Assembly (NCBI RefSeq): GCF_018918075.1
Contig: NZ_JAHLPW010000003.1
Coordinates: 186,001-250,000 of the forward strand
Length of the DNA: 64,000 bases
Source: Virgibacillus sp. MSJ-26
GTDB lineage: Bacteria; Bacillota; Bacilli; Bacillales; Amphibacillaceae
Reading direction: 5' to 3'
Of the stretch, positions 26,697-35,382 are shown one piece after another (position 1 is the first letter of the stretch; each line of letters opens with the position of its first letter). A program made the position numbers and the translations under genes. The notes under the pieces are model-generated. The model saw nothing but the letters and a program-made list of their open reading frames with translations, did no database searches and was not told the DNA's origin.

Positions 26697-26769
26697 ATGT
26701 AGTGCAAGCAAATCCGAGAGATGATTAGTATTCTTTTTAAAAAACATCGCAATTAGCTGTTCGTTTGTC

Positions 26770-26788
26770 TTAATGTGAATCACATTAA
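26770..26788. promoter_or_regulatory. Perfect 9-1-9 palindrome, operator candidate
   Basis: TTAATGTGA-A-TCACATTAA is perfectly symmetric around one base, about 170 bases upstream of the asparaginase gene. The TGTGA/TCACA halves recall regulator half-sites but with a one-base centre instead of the CRP-type six. Confidence 0.5.
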
Positions 26789-26801
26789 TTGATGCCCTGA
26801 A

Positions 26802-26840
26802 AAAAATAGCCATTGGTGTAATATTCCAATGACTATTTTT
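26802..26840. terminator. Bidirectional hairpin terminator
   Basis: 15-bp arms AAAAATAGCCATTGG/CCAATGACTATTTTT with one mismatch and T/A runs on both sides, between the rpn and asparaginase transcription units. Confidence 0.7.
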
Positions 26841-26892
26841 TAGCTTTATACTTTTTATCCTACATTAATTTATGAAAATGTATTTTTTTGTC

Positions 26893-26976
26893 GAGTCTGG
26901 CCGGTGCTATCATCGCAATAACACAAAAAAGCAACCCACTTACCGTCTGGTGATTGTAAGAGTTAGGTTACTTTTC
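26893..26976. repeat. 84-bp direct repeat, left copy flanking rpn
   Basis: Shares the core ACACAAAAAA..AACCCACTTACC and GATTGTAAGAGTTAGGTTAC with 28292-28375. It can fold into a GTAACC/GGTTAC hairpin, so it may also end rpn transcription. Confidence 0.7.
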
Positions 26977-27044
26977 TCTAGTCGTTTTTCATTGAAATAT
27001 GCGTCATATCGTACACGAGAACACCTGCATATTTAAATCTTTAT

Positions 27045-28124
27045 TTATATATCACGTTGAATCTCGTTGACCTTATCGACATCCAAACCCGTGGAGTCCG
27101 CGACAAACTTAACACCCATACCTTTTTCTAATAGACGACGTGCAATCATTTCCCTTTCCTCTTGTTTTCCTTCTTGTATTCCTTCTTGTATTCCCTTTTG
27201 TATTCCTTCTCGTTTACCTTTTCTTTCTGCTTCTTGTTCACGCAATTCTGCTTCCCGCTTGGCTGCTTCTTCATCCATAATTCGCTTCAGACGACCTTCA
27301 TAAGCTTCTCGTTGTTCCCGTTCCATACTTAGGTTTTCCCAGTTTTCAAATGTTTCCTTCATTAACTCATCTTTCACAGCTATCCCCTCCAGTTCCCGAT
27401 AAATATCTTCATAGACCTTATCATTTCTAGAGTCAACCATACCAAGTAGCAGCAGCCATCTTGCCAGCACATCATTCCACGGATCAAGCTTATCCGCTTT
27501 CCAATCCTTCATTAATTTCTTCATCTCAATAAAATGAAATTCCATCTCATTTGTCAATTTGAATTGATCTTCATCTTCATATAAATGGTATGAAGTATGA
27601 AAGCGTTCGGTTTGACTAAATATACTAAAGTTGAGAATGTTTATGGCTATTACCGGACGCAATTCCTTATATGCCATTCCCTTTCCTAGTGGAACCGAAT
27701 ACATTTTAGACCAATAATAAATAGAGCGTTTAATCATATCATATTGGTTTGTAAATTGAATTTCAACGTTTATCTGTTCTCCCGCACTGGTAATGACCAA
27801 CAAATCCAATCTTGATTGCTTATCCCCTACATATTCCTGATTAACTTCCGTATTCATAAAAGCAATATCTTTAATTCGATTTCTGCCTGTTTTTTGTAAG
27901 ATTGCATTTAGAAATACAACTGTAATCTCCTTGTTTTTTTCATTTCCAAACAGTTGTTTGAAAGCATAATCAATTTTCAAATCCATCAACTGGTCTAGGG
28001 GGATACGCCTGAGTAACCTTGTTCGTTTCTTTCCTCGCTTAGAATATTTGTTTCGCTCTTCCATTACTCGTGTAATGTTCGAGCTGTTAAAGCCTTTTTC
28101 ATTGATCAGATAAGATAATGTCAT
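27045..28124 (-). CDS. Rpn-family recombination-promoting nuclease (PD-(D/E)XK)
   Basis: A 359-aa protein if started at ATG 28124 (GGACG upstream); the open frame runs 48 codons further but that part looks non-native. The N-terminal nuclease core has KIDYAFKQLFGNEKNKEI, SRLDLLVIT and INVEIQF, giving the D...ExQ form typical of Rpn/YhgA-like proteins (PF12784). The C-terminal half is helical and ends in a charged tail with a repeated KGIQEGIQEG pattern before a short helix-turn-helix-like end. Rpn proteins promote RecA-independent recombination through DNA cutting. It is flanked by 84-bp direct repeats. Confidence 0.85.
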   Translation of the reverse strand: MTLSYLINEKGFNSSNITRVMEERNKYSKRGKKRTRLLRRIPLDQLMDLKIDYAFKQLFGNEKNKEITVVFLNAILQKTGRNRIKDIAFMNTEVNQEYVGDKQSRLDLLVITSAGEQINVEIQFTNQYDMIKRSIYYWSKMYSVPLGKGMAYKELRPVIAINILNFSIFSQTERFHTSYHLYEDEDQFKLTNEMEFHFIEMKKLMKDWKADKLDPWNDVLARWLLLLGMVDSRNDKVYEDIYRELEGIAVKDELMKETFENWENLSMEREQREAYEGRLKRIMDEEAAKREAELREQEAERKGKREGIQKGIQEGIQEGKQEEREMIARRLLEKGMGVKFVADSTGLDVDKVNEIQRDI

Positions 28125-28291
28125 AGGTACACGTCCTTTAAATGGTATGGGGACTTGACAGGAAGTATATCTAAAAATATTATAACAAAAACCCACGATG
28201 CAAACAAATGTTCTGCATATTTGATAACATAGAAAATAATGAATAGAAATCCAAAGGGCAGATCCCAAAATCTACTTTAATTCTTATTTCG

Positions 28292-28375
28292 AATCTGATC
28301 GGTTCCATAATCGCAGTAACACAAAAAAAGTAACCCACTTACCATCCGCCGATTGTAAGAGTTAGGTTACTTTCC
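28292..28375. repeat. 84-bp direct repeat, right copy flanking rpn
   Basis: Second copy of the repeat at 26893-26976, about 80% identical by eye and strongest in the last 50 bases. It lies downstream of the LD-carboxypeptidase gene and may serve as its terminator. Confidence 0.7.
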
Positions 28376-28525
28376 CTGATTTGTGAAGAATAACTACATT
28401 TAAATATGTAGCAAGTACTATAACACTTACTTTTATGCTGTTAATTATCATACTGTCATGTAGTTTGATTATGTGATAATTTCATGACGTTAAGTTTAGC
28501 GGAGTTTTACACAAGCATCTCTCTT

Positions 28526-29452
28526 TCATTCTACTCCAGGCAGTATCGTTAATGTTTTTTCATTCGCATCTAATCTTGCTTCTACGCCAAGTGGAACGGC
28601 AAAGTGTGGTTCACAATGGCCTATTTTAAATCCTTTGACGACAGGTACTTGAAGCGGTTTCAAATAATGATCTAACACTTCATCTAATGTCAGGGTCCAC
28701 TTTTTCTTTGTTTCGACATTGGCAAAGTCACCGACAACGACACCTGCAAGATCCTTCAACTTACCCGCCATACGTAACTGATTCAACAATCCGTCGACAC
28801 GTGCAGGTTCTTTTCCGATATCTTCAACAAGTAGTAACTTACCAGCCGTCTCAATTTCAAATTGTGTCCCGATCGTCCGAGTGAGTACAGATAAATTTCC
28901 TCCAATTAACTCGCCTCGCCCTACACCGGAATTGATTGTTTCTAATGGGGAAATTTCCTCTGTATAATGCAATTCCAACGGTTCAAATAATTGTTGGAAC
29001 ATCTTTTTTGATAGGTCTTCAAATGTGTCTTTCCCGATATTCGGCCCAAGCATTGGCCCGTGGAATGTCACTAGATTCGAATACATCCCCATCGCTGTAT
29101 GGAGAAAGGTAATGTCGCTAAATCCCCAAAAGATTTTCGGATGTTCTTTCACAATTTGTAAATCAATTTGGTCCACAAGACGGCCAGCCCCGTAGCCGCC
29201 ACTTGAACATATAATGCCCTTCACTTCGGGGTCTTGAAACAACGTCTCTATATCTTCAACACGTTCTTCATCAGTTCCAGCCAGATAACCATTAATATTT
29301 TTAGCGTGCTTCCCAAACTTCCACTTGAGCCCCAGCTCTTCAATAAATTGTAATGACCGTTTCAGTTCTTCTCTACCTGGTGGACTTGACGGTGACACAA
29401 TACCAATTGTATCTCCTTTTTGTAAACGTTTTGGGCGAATTTTCATTTCCAA
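28526..29452 (-). CDS. LD-carboxypeptidase / MccF-like peptidase (family S66)
   Basis: A 308-aa protein with TTG 29452 as preferred start, since AAGGAGG lies eight bases before it; an ATG two codons later is the alternative. S66 landmarks are GDTIGIVSPSSP near the N-terminus, SSGGYGAGRLVDQID, WGFSDIT with the likely nucleophile Ser, LLVEDIG with the Glu, and KIGHCEPHFAVPLG with the His of the Ser-Glu-His triad. Members cleave the terminal D-alanine from murein tetrapeptides (recycling) or detoxify microcin-C-like peptide nucleotides. It stands alone between unrelated units. Confidence 0.9.
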   Translation of the reverse strand: MEMKIRPKRLQKGDTIGIVSPSSPPGREELKRSLQFIEELGLKWKFGKHAKNINGYLAGTDEERVEDIETLFQDPEVKGIICSSGGYGAGRLVDQIDLQIVKEHPKIFWGFSDITFLHTAMGMYSNLVTFHGPMLGPNIGKDTFEDLSKKMFQQLFEPLELHYTEEISPLETINSGVGRGELIGGNLSVLTRTIGTQFEIETAGKLLLVEDIGKEPARVDGLLNQLRMAGKLKDLAGVVVGDFANVETKKKWTLTLDEVLDHYLKPLQVPVVKGFKIGHCEPHFAVPLGVEARLDANEKTLTILPGVE

Positions 29453-29631
29453 ATCATTTTCCTCCTTAAAATAGTTCAATTTCTTTTTGACGTGAATAAA
29501 CGTAATTATTTTCATGCAACTACTAACACGCATTGTACAACATTACATTAAAATGGAAAAACACAAGAATAAACCACCTTAATGAAAATCTCGGCGCTGT
29601 AATTTTCTTCATTTATTTAAACTCACAATTG

Positions 29632-30540
29632 TCAGATAAAGCCCAATGCCTCTCTAAAAAACTTTTTTTCACTTATTTCCATCATTTGGTCCTCTATAAG
29701 ACCCGTGCGTAATTCTTCAATCAATTTGTCAACTGAAAATGGGCCTTTAACAATTTCCGAATTCAATTCTATCAGCTGAAAATCCTTTTTGTATCCCTTA
29801 ACGTATCTTTTAGATGCATAATCAGCTCCTTGCATTTCTTTTAAAACACGATCCTTATCGCCCCAATTAGTGATATGTTTCCTCTGTTTTCTGTAGCGCC
29901 AACCCTTTAGGATTTTAGTGACAAGTGGCCTAGCTCGCTCTCCATCTTCTATTAAGATACTGTCCAGTTGTTTTCTAAGTAGGCGCCATGACCGTAACGT
30001 TTGTCGGCTTTCATTTATAAATTCAGCGGAGAGTCTATCTGTCTCTATGCTTTTAAGCTGGTTTCTAAACTCCTCTACCTTTGACGCTAAGTCAGCGATA
30101 ATAATACTTAAACGATAAATTTCTTCAAAATAATAAAGATGGAAAGCCATAGCTTCATTTTCTTCTTCTGACAAAACAGGCTTTAACTCTTGAACAATCG
30201 CTTTAAATCCTTCAATCATCGGTTCATGCTTTTTCTTATCCGCTTGCTTCTGGTCAAATTTTATGTTCCTTTTAGATAGATCATATAAGTCCAGATAAAC
30301 AAAATAATTAAAACACTCTTTGGTAATACTTTTATCTTTCACAATTTGCCCATCTTCTTGGCACACCAGCATTTTACGAGACCTTTTTCTATCCAATGTA
30401 TTACGTAAAATACGATAGTACTTTCCCTCAACTTCTAATAACACACTCATTTCAGCTAATTCGGTAATCTTTTCATGTGGAGCCCATGCTTCTTCATATA
30501 TACCTGATATTGGTTTAAAAGCTAGAAACTTTTTAGACAT
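29632..30540 (-). CDS. Hypothetical protein (302 aa)
   Basis: I do not recognise this protein. It starts at ATG 30540 with AAGGAGA upstream. It is soluble, very rich in charged residues and largely helical, with a coiled-coil-like centre (about residues 110-210: EEENEAMAFHLYYFEEIYRL and a basic LLRKQLD region) and a basic patch GWRYRKQRKHITNWGDKDR. No signal peptide, no membrane helix and no enzymatic motif were seen. It stands alone. Confidence 0.6.
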   Translation of the reverse strand: MSKKFLAFKPISGIYEEAWAPHEKITELAEMSVLLEVEGKYYRILRNTLDRKRSRKMLVCQEDGQIVKDKSITKECFNYFVYLDLYDLSKRNIKFDQKQADKKKHEPMIEGFKAIVQELKPVLSEEENEAMAFHLYYFEEIYRLSIIIADLASKVEEFRNQLKSIETDRLSAEFINESRQTLRSWRLLRKQLDSILIEDGERARPLVTKILKGWRYRKQRKHITNWGDKDRVLKEMQGADYASKRYVKGYKKDFQLIELNSEIVKGPFSVDKLIEELRTGLIEDQMMEISEKKFFREALGFI

Positions 30541-30868
30541 TTAATTCTCCTTAACCTTTGAAATAAGGCTCATTTATGTGATAATTAAATTTATTTGAAA
30601 CGTCGATTAGGAGATAAAACCCATTGTTTATGGATAAACAAATTGACATCTAAATCAATCGTCATCCGCAAAGTATACACATGATTCAATTCGTAATATT
30701 AGGGTCAAGACCCTTTAAGCCCATCTTCACTTATGGATTCACTTCTTGGTATTCGTCTTTATATAATTGATGTTGTCTTCTAGTTGGAGGATGTCTTTTT
30801 TTGTCTTTAGCAATGTTGGCCTCCTTTTCATACTCTTATCAGATTCTAAATACAATCACTTTAGTAAG
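30541..30868. other. Intergenic, no gene recognised
   Basis: About 330 AT-rich bases. A short GGGTC-AAGACCC palindrome occurs at about 30701-30713, and similar GGTCAGACCC motifs occur near 31222 and 35672. No supported reading frame was seen. Confidence 0.4.
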
Positions 30869-30896
30869 TTTACATTCTTTAAAAATAAGGTATACT
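30869..30896 (+). promoter_or_regulatory. Sigma-A-type promoter of small RNA
   Basis: TTTACA at 30869 and TATACT at 30891 with a 16-base spacer. It lies just upstream of the structured RNA and drives the plus strand. Confidence 0.7.
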
Positions 30897-30902
30897 ATAA
30901 AT

Positions 30903-31048
30903 AGAGGCACATAACATATAACAAGACCGCACCATGCTGATACATGGAGCGGTCAAGCGTGTAACAGCTCTTCAAGGGAGCGACTCGCATTAGAGTATTA
31001 AAATAATCACCCAAATCGCTGGTCAGGCTAAAGGGTGATTATTTTTTA
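30903..31048 (+). ncRNA. Putative small RNA resembling a type I toxin-antitoxin antisense RNA
   Basis: About 145 nt from promoter to a strong terminator (AAATAATCACCC/GGGTGATTATTT plus T-run, 31001-31047), with a 5' hairpin GACCGC...GCGGTC (30925-30954) and no sizeable reading frame. The terminator, GCATTAGAGTATT and GTGTAACAG elements resemble the antisense (RatA/SR4-like) side of Bacillus type I toxin systems, whose holin-like toxin gene would converge from the minus strand. Upstream on that strand a TATACT box exists (about 31110) but only about a dozen codons follow before the terminator, so the toxin seems lost. Confidence 0.55.
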
Positions 31049-31272
31049 TCTGACAGAATTGACACGATTAACACGAGCCATCACCCATGAAAGCCTTATT
31101 ACACTTGGTACAAGTATAGCATAATCACCATTAATTGAGAGAATACTACCTCATTTTTATTCAATTTCAAAACAAACTACAATATGATCCCACTGCTAAA
31201 AGTACTTGGACGAAGTATCTATGGTCAGACCCCTACTGCCCACCAAGGAAGATGAATAGATAATTCAACTAA
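31049..31272. other. Intergenic remnant next to the small RNA
   Basis: About 220 bases holding the minus-strand TATACT box and a very short frame where a holin-like toxin would be expected, plus a GGTCAGACCCC motif near 31222. No gene is supported. Confidence 0.35.
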
Positions 31273-31320
31273 AAAGTATAAGGCTCGGTCACTGTTCACC
31301 GAGACCGAGCCTTATACTTT
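31273..31320 (-). terminator. Strong bidirectional terminator
   Basis: A perfect 18-bp stem AAAGTATAAGGCTCGGTC/GACCGAGCCTTATACTTT with a 12-base loop. Confidence 0.9.
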
Positions 31321-31338
31321 AATGGTAAATCTTAAAAA

Positions 31339-31800
31339 CTACTTATCAAGTTCAACCTCAATATCTATTTCTTCACCTACATCTTCAAAGTTCTCATCTG
31401 AGGCCGCACTAAAAATCAATCGAATGGAATCTACATCTTCTGCAACAGAGTTTTCAAGAATATAAATTGATGTCCCCGATTTATTTACCTCTCCAAAGTA
31501 CTCCCCATCAATATGGTCACTCATTAACATGTCTGGCTCTAACTGCTCGCCAGTAGAAGTTGTCATGATAGCTTGAGATGCATAGAATGTAATATTATCA
31601 TCTGATGTATTTTCTACTTGTAAATCCACTTGAATATATTCCAGCTGATCCGTTTCAAAGAAATCATGATATTCATCACTCACGCCCATCGATACTCCGT
31701 TTGCTTTCTCGACCGTTAACTTTATCGGTCCTGATTCAAATGTGCCAACATCATCTGTTCTGCTAACTAAGGTCGCTTCACCCGCTTCATTCGTGATAAC
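31339..31800 (-). pseudogene. DUF4352-like lipoprotein gene, 5' end missing
   Basis: The open frame runs from about 31800 to the stop at 31339. It shows a beta-sandwich of the secreted DUF4352 type: GPIKLTVEKANGV, then YIQVDLQVENTSDDNITFYA and SIRLIFSAASDENFED. The expected signal peptide, lipobox and N-terminal strand are absent and no good start is visible before the frame breaks up near 31800. It ends at a strong hairpin. It is probably the remains of a surface lipoprotein gene. Confidence 0.6.
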
Positions 31801-31900
31801 AAGAAAGATATAAATATTGTAATATCAATAAGATTAAAGAATTAAATAACGAATAAACTCTTTCCCCGGTATCTGCGGAAATGATGTGTTTTCTATTTAC

Positions 31901-31932
31901 GAATAGCGCCTGTGCACACACAAGCGCTATTC
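31901..31932 (-). terminator. Hairpin downstream of second rpn gene
   Basis: GAATAGCGC/GCGCTATTC stem about 85 bases past the 32016 stop. It has no long T-run, so it is a weak terminator candidate. Confidence 0.4.
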
Positions 31933-32015
31933 AGTAAAACTCCGACATTTATTAGTCGCTTTTCGTTTTTTAAAATTCAACCAGGCCCAGATTCAACTCC
32001 CATTCCTAGGTTTAA

Positions 32016-32897
32016 CTACAACTGTTCTTTCAACTTTTCAACGTCCTTCATATCCAAATGTGTAACTTCTGCTATAAGGTCCATATCCAACCCTTTTCTT
32101 AGCATTTCCATCGCCACTTCTTTTTTAGCTTTTGCTTTCCCCTTCTCCTCATATGAAATCGGCAATTCCTTAATCCACTCCGCCTCTTCTTTAGGTAAGT
32201 TTTCCACTTCCTTCATCAGCTCTTCCTCCTCTTCTTCTGTTAATTGTAAATAGGTTTCAAAAAATCCGTAAATTAGACGTTCTTTCGCGGGGTTAAGTTC
32301 CATTCTCGTTATCATACGTAGAAATTCCTTCTTTACCTGTACCCGTTCTTTTTCTGTATAACCCATTTTACTTAAAAGCGCGGCGGCTGCAGGATTGTCG
32401 GAACGGATATAATTCCTCCAATTCTTTTTTCGTAAATGAAGGGTCATGTAGTTGAATGTCAAAACGTTGAAGAAAGGAAATTTCATCGTATACTGTTTTT
32501 CTTCCCAGTCTTCCTCATAACTAAAAACGGCTATGGGGATGATTGGTTTCTGATACTTATTGTACAGTAGACTGAAATAATGATACATTCGTTCATGAAA
32601 ATCGTCCTGCTTATAACTTTGTGGCTCGATGTGTACGATAACAGCGACATCTTTTCCTTTAAGCGTTGTTTCCACAACAATATCAAGACGGCGGGTGCTT
32701 CCTTCGATCATGTCTGTGTATACTTCGTCTCGTATGGGCTTTATGGCTTGTAAATCAATGTTGTCGTGAACGTCAGGAAAGAATACTTCAAGAAATTCCT
32801 TGATAAATGTGTTGATGAGTTCTTTAAATAATTGATCATGTTTTGTGTAGGTCGTCTTAGAGGAATCTTCTTTGATTAATAGTGGCATGGCCGCCAT
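32016..32897 (-). CDS. Rpn/YhgA-like nuclease-transposase family protein
   Basis: A 293-aa protein from ATG 32897 (AGGGACGTG upstream); the longer open frame contains non-native hydrophobic codons. Features include KHDQLFKELINTFIKEFLEVFFP, RRLDIVVETTLKGKDVAVIVHIEPQ (D...HIEPQ, a variant of the PD-(D/E)XK signature) and FHERMYHYFSLLYNKY. The C-terminal tail is charged and ends in a helix-turn-helix-like KGLDMDLIAEVTHLDMKDV. It is related in fold to the Rpn gene at 27045 but belongs to a distinct subgroup. Likely role: DNA cleavage linked to recombination. Confidence 0.8.
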   Translation of the reverse strand: MAAMPLLIKEDSSKTTYTKHDQLFKELINTFIKEFLEVFFPDVHDNIDLQAIKPIRDEVYTDMIEGSTRRLDIVVETTLKGKDVAVIVHIEPQSYKQDDFHERMYHYFSLLYNKYQKPIIPIAVFSYEEDWEEKQYTMKFPFFNVLTFNYMTLHLRKKNWRNYIRSDNPAAAALLSKMGYTEKERVQVKKEFLRMITRMELNPAKERLIYGFFETYLQLTEEEEEELMKEVENLPKEEAEWIKELPISYEEKGKAKAKKEVAMEMLRKGLDMDLIAEVTHLDMKDVEKLKEQL

Positions 32898-33129
32898 TTT
32901 ATCACGTCCCTTGGAGAGTTTTAGAGGATGGGAACTTGAGTGAAATATCTGATTATAATATAGCATGTTTCTGAATGCAGAACAAACGTTTCGAACGTCC
33001 AGAATATGCCATATGGAGAGAGAAGATTGTCTTACATCCCTTTTATATAAATTAGCCAGGTTCCATATTAAAATAATAATACCAAAATAATAATATATTA
33101 ACGATATAACTTTTTTGAAGGCATTGGTC

Positions 33130-33378
33130 ATGCCATCAATCCGACCTGATTTAAGAAATAATTACAGAGAAATACTGGAATTATGCGACAACTATAATGA
33201 ACCCGTTTTCATTACCAAAAATGGTCAAGGAGAAGCTGTGATGGGCATTAATTCATATGAAAAGCTTGTCGGTAAGTTCGAACTTCACCAATTAATCAAC
33301 ATAGGTAACATTGCATTAGAGAAAAAGAAAGTCAGACCTTTCAATGAAGCAATGGACGATTTAGAAAAGAATCTATAA
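33130..33378 (+). CDS. Phd/YefM-family antitoxin, apparently orphan
   Basis: An 82-aa protein from ATG 33130; an in-frame ATG 15 bases earlier has a poorer context. It has the family layout: an N-terminal DNA-binding part RPDLRNNYREILELCDNYNEPVFITKNGQGEAVMG with the typical beta hairpin, then an acidic C-terminal arm. In complete modules a RelE/ParE toxin follows. Here only GTG plus six codons (SIQILS, stop) lies directly after it, which looks like a toxin gene cut at its start. It is the only plus-strand gene in this part of the window. Confidence 0.8.
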   Translation: MPSIRPDLRNNYREILELCDNYNEPVFITKNGQGEAVMGINSYEKLVGKFELHQLINIGNIALEKKKVRPFNEAMDDLEKNL

Positions 33379-33442
33379 AGTGAGTATACAAATTTTATCT
33401 TGACTTATGCTATAGGAATTTCAGTCACTATGCTAAAAAGTG

Positions 33443-33480
33443 CTCCAACAGAATTTTCGAAAACACACATCTGTTGGAAC
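33443..33480. terminator. Hairpin after pglX relic 3
   Basis: CCAACAGA/TCTGTTGG stem. A related CCAACAA/TTGTTGG hairpin follows the pglX relic at 44030, which suggests a shared ancestral pglX terminator. Confidence 0.5.
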
Positions 33481-33538
33481 ATCTTACCTTTTCAACCATG
33501 ATTTTTGATGGATTTATCAAGGTCTGTATATCTTAATT

Positions 33539-34110
33539 TTATATTTTCACCACTAACCCTTTAAACTTCTCATAATTCACTTTCACCCCATCATCCAGAT
33601 CAATGTCAATTTGCACATCCGCTAAATGATGCAGTTTTTCATCGTTTATTTTCAGTTCTTCTATTTCCTTCTCGACTGATGTGAATTCTATTTTGCATCT
33701 CGGATTTCTTCAGCTATGGACTCTTCTTCTATCACAGCAAGCAAGTCTTTTCCTTCCGCTTCATAGCGCACTTGGACATCATGCAAGTAATCTGTACGAA
33801 TCCTTGATAAGGTCGTCTTGTCGTAACGATGCATGTAAATAAGACAATTAAATGCCTTCTCTCTCCCAAAAGTAAATAATCAATAAATGGGACGATTTTT
33901 ATATGTTCGTACATGGTCTTTATAAAAATTGTTTAAGAAATAACGACACTGTGTCTCTCTTGCTGTTTCATTTTTCCTGCGTCCAATCGCATCCGCCACA
34001 AAGTCAAGATTCTCTTCTATGTCTCTTCACTATAAGTTGTCTACGAACGAAACAAATCGTGTCACGATATCATCTTCAAAATAGGCTCCAGGTAATATGG
34101 TAGAAAGAGA
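33539..34110 (-). pseudogene. pglX 3' end, relic 3 (outside the BREX core)
   Basis: About 570 bases corresponding to the last 190 codons of the intact pglX at 51022, including FKGLV-KI and stop, the DIQID-DDGVKVNY region, YLHDVQVRYE and LIYMHRYDKTTLSRI. It is clearly diverged from that gene (roughly three quarters identical by eye) and broken by several indels. Everything upstream is missing. It shows that an older or different pglX once stood here, beyond brxL. Confidence 0.8.
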
Positions 34111-34148
34111 TACTAGGCACCGGTTAAATTCAGTTTTTTTATGTAAGT

Positions 34149-34529
34149 TTATTCCATTATCGCATAATAAGTATGGCCGTCATAATTATCATAGATACCT
34201 TTTATATTTTCTCTAGTGTCCAGATACTTTTGTAAGAACTTAGTTATTGCATGTTGTCCATAGGTTATTTCATTAGGTAAACCTTTAATTATTAAGTAGT
34301 TAATAATATCATAAATAGGTATACAGAACTCCTGCTCCCTTAGAAATCGCTCAATATCTCTGCGATGTCTTTTTTCAAAATAGGATATCGGATCGACGGA
34401 ACCAATCAATATCCTATATATTTCTCCATTCTTTATTTCATAGCTAGACCCCTGATGTTCCCAAATAAAACCTTTCAAATGTTTTTTCTTAACCTTTAAC
34501 TCTTGGATCTTATCATATAGATAATTCAC
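34149..34529 (-). CDS. Hypothetical protein (126 aa)
   Basis: No recognised family. It starts at GTG 34529, overlapping the TGA of an upstream fragment as GTGA. It is soluble, rich in K, Y and I, with segments KHLKGFIWEHQGSSYEIKNG, EKRHRRDIERFLREQE and YDNYDGHTYYAIME. It is probably the last gene of the small cluster 34149-35526 and may have no terminator before the pglX relic. Confidence 0.5.
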   Translation of the reverse strand: MNYLYDKIQELKVKKKHLKGFIWEHQGSSYEIKNGEIYRILIGSVDPISYFEKRHRRDIERFLREQEFCIPIYDIINYLIIKGLPNEITYGQHAITKFLQKYLDTRENIKGIYDNYDGHTYYAIME

Positions 34530-34677
34530 CTGTTCGTTCTTTTGTTAATCAAAATATATTGATGTCTTAAAGAGCGGCCACATTCACATTGAATATCCTC
34601 ACGCTTTTTTCCACGATCAATATAGCGATAAAAAGACCAATTTCCGGTTCCTTTATACTTTGCACTTGATCCAACTC
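34526..34677 (-). pseudogene. Truncated ORF fragment with zinc-ribbon-like CxC
   Basis: An open frame without start encodes GSSAKYKGTGNWSFYRYIDR, then KKREDIQCECGRSLRHQYIL and ends in GTGA overlapping the next gene. The overlap suggests that it was once translationally coupled to the 126-aa gene. The N-terminus is lost and the family is not recognised. Confidence 0.35.
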
Positions 34678-34683
34678 AGTCCT

Positions 34684-35316
34684 TCATCTTCTTCTACTTC
34701 GTGAGTAATTCCCAAGGTTTCCTCCAAATCTTTCTCTAAAAGAGCGGTCCGCATCACTGTTCGGGGAATATACTGTCCTATATAACTCTGAGTCCAAAAA
34801 GTCTTTTCTCAACAGGTCTTCTGTTAAATCATTTCCCGTTTTCTTCAAAGATTTGTATTGTTTCCTTTTCTTTCTTTTTCTATCCAACGTATTTTCTATT
34901 TTAGGCCGAATATTTTTGTCGTAGTAATCTGGATTTAATTGGTTGGATATTTCAACTTTTATTTGAAATTGATTTGATTTGTATTTTATGGTGTATTTAT
35001 CATTTTCTTTTTTTATACTTTGTATAGGCAGATACCTATCGATGAGGATATCAAAAGTTTCTTCCTTAAAGATAATGTGGGCAATATCCCTTTTTACATC
35101 CATTCTATTTTCGATAATCTTTTTATCTATCTCAATACCCACTGACAGCCATTGGCGATTATTTTCCCTTTCCAATGCAAGAACATATTTGTCATCTACC
35201 AAGTGTAGATCTTTCAAGGATAAATTTACTATATGAACCTCATGCCTTGGACGAGGTTGAATAAATAACCTAACCTGAACTTTTATTAAATTTTTTTCCA
35301 TCACATTTATATACAT
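34684..35316 (-). CDS. Hypothetical basic protein (210 aa)
   Basis: I do not recognise this protein. The start is uncertain: ATG 35316 or a GTG/ATG pair 12-15 bases later, with GAGGGA near the first. The N-terminal half is beta-rich (VQVRLFIQPRPRHEVHIVNL) and the C-terminal part is strongly basic and polar (DRKRKKRKQYKSLKK and a final SRSRRR), possibly nucleic-acid binding. It sits 66 bases downstream of a 47-aa basic ORF and just upstream of the truncated fragment at 34526. Confidence 0.5.
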   Translation of the reverse strand: MYINVMEKNLIKVQVRLFIQPRPRHEVHIVNLSLKDLHLVDDKYVLALERENNRQWLSVGIEIDKKIIENRMDVKRDIAHIIFKEETFDILIDRYLPIQSIKKENDKYTIKYKSNQFQIKVEISNQLNPDYYDKNIRPKIENTLDRKRKKRKQYKSLKKTGNDLTEDLLRKDFLDSELYRTVYSPNSDADRSFRERFGGNLGNYSRSRRR

Positions 35317-35382
35317 CCCTCTGAGAATATAAATTCAGCTTAAAATACAGACAGAGAAAATCTCTGCCTGTAAATATTATAG

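Noticed and set aside
33732..33914. 60-codon minus-strand frame
   Set aside because: It is an out-of-frame reading of the pglX relic; an equivalent shadow frame exists over the intact gene at 51165-51404.
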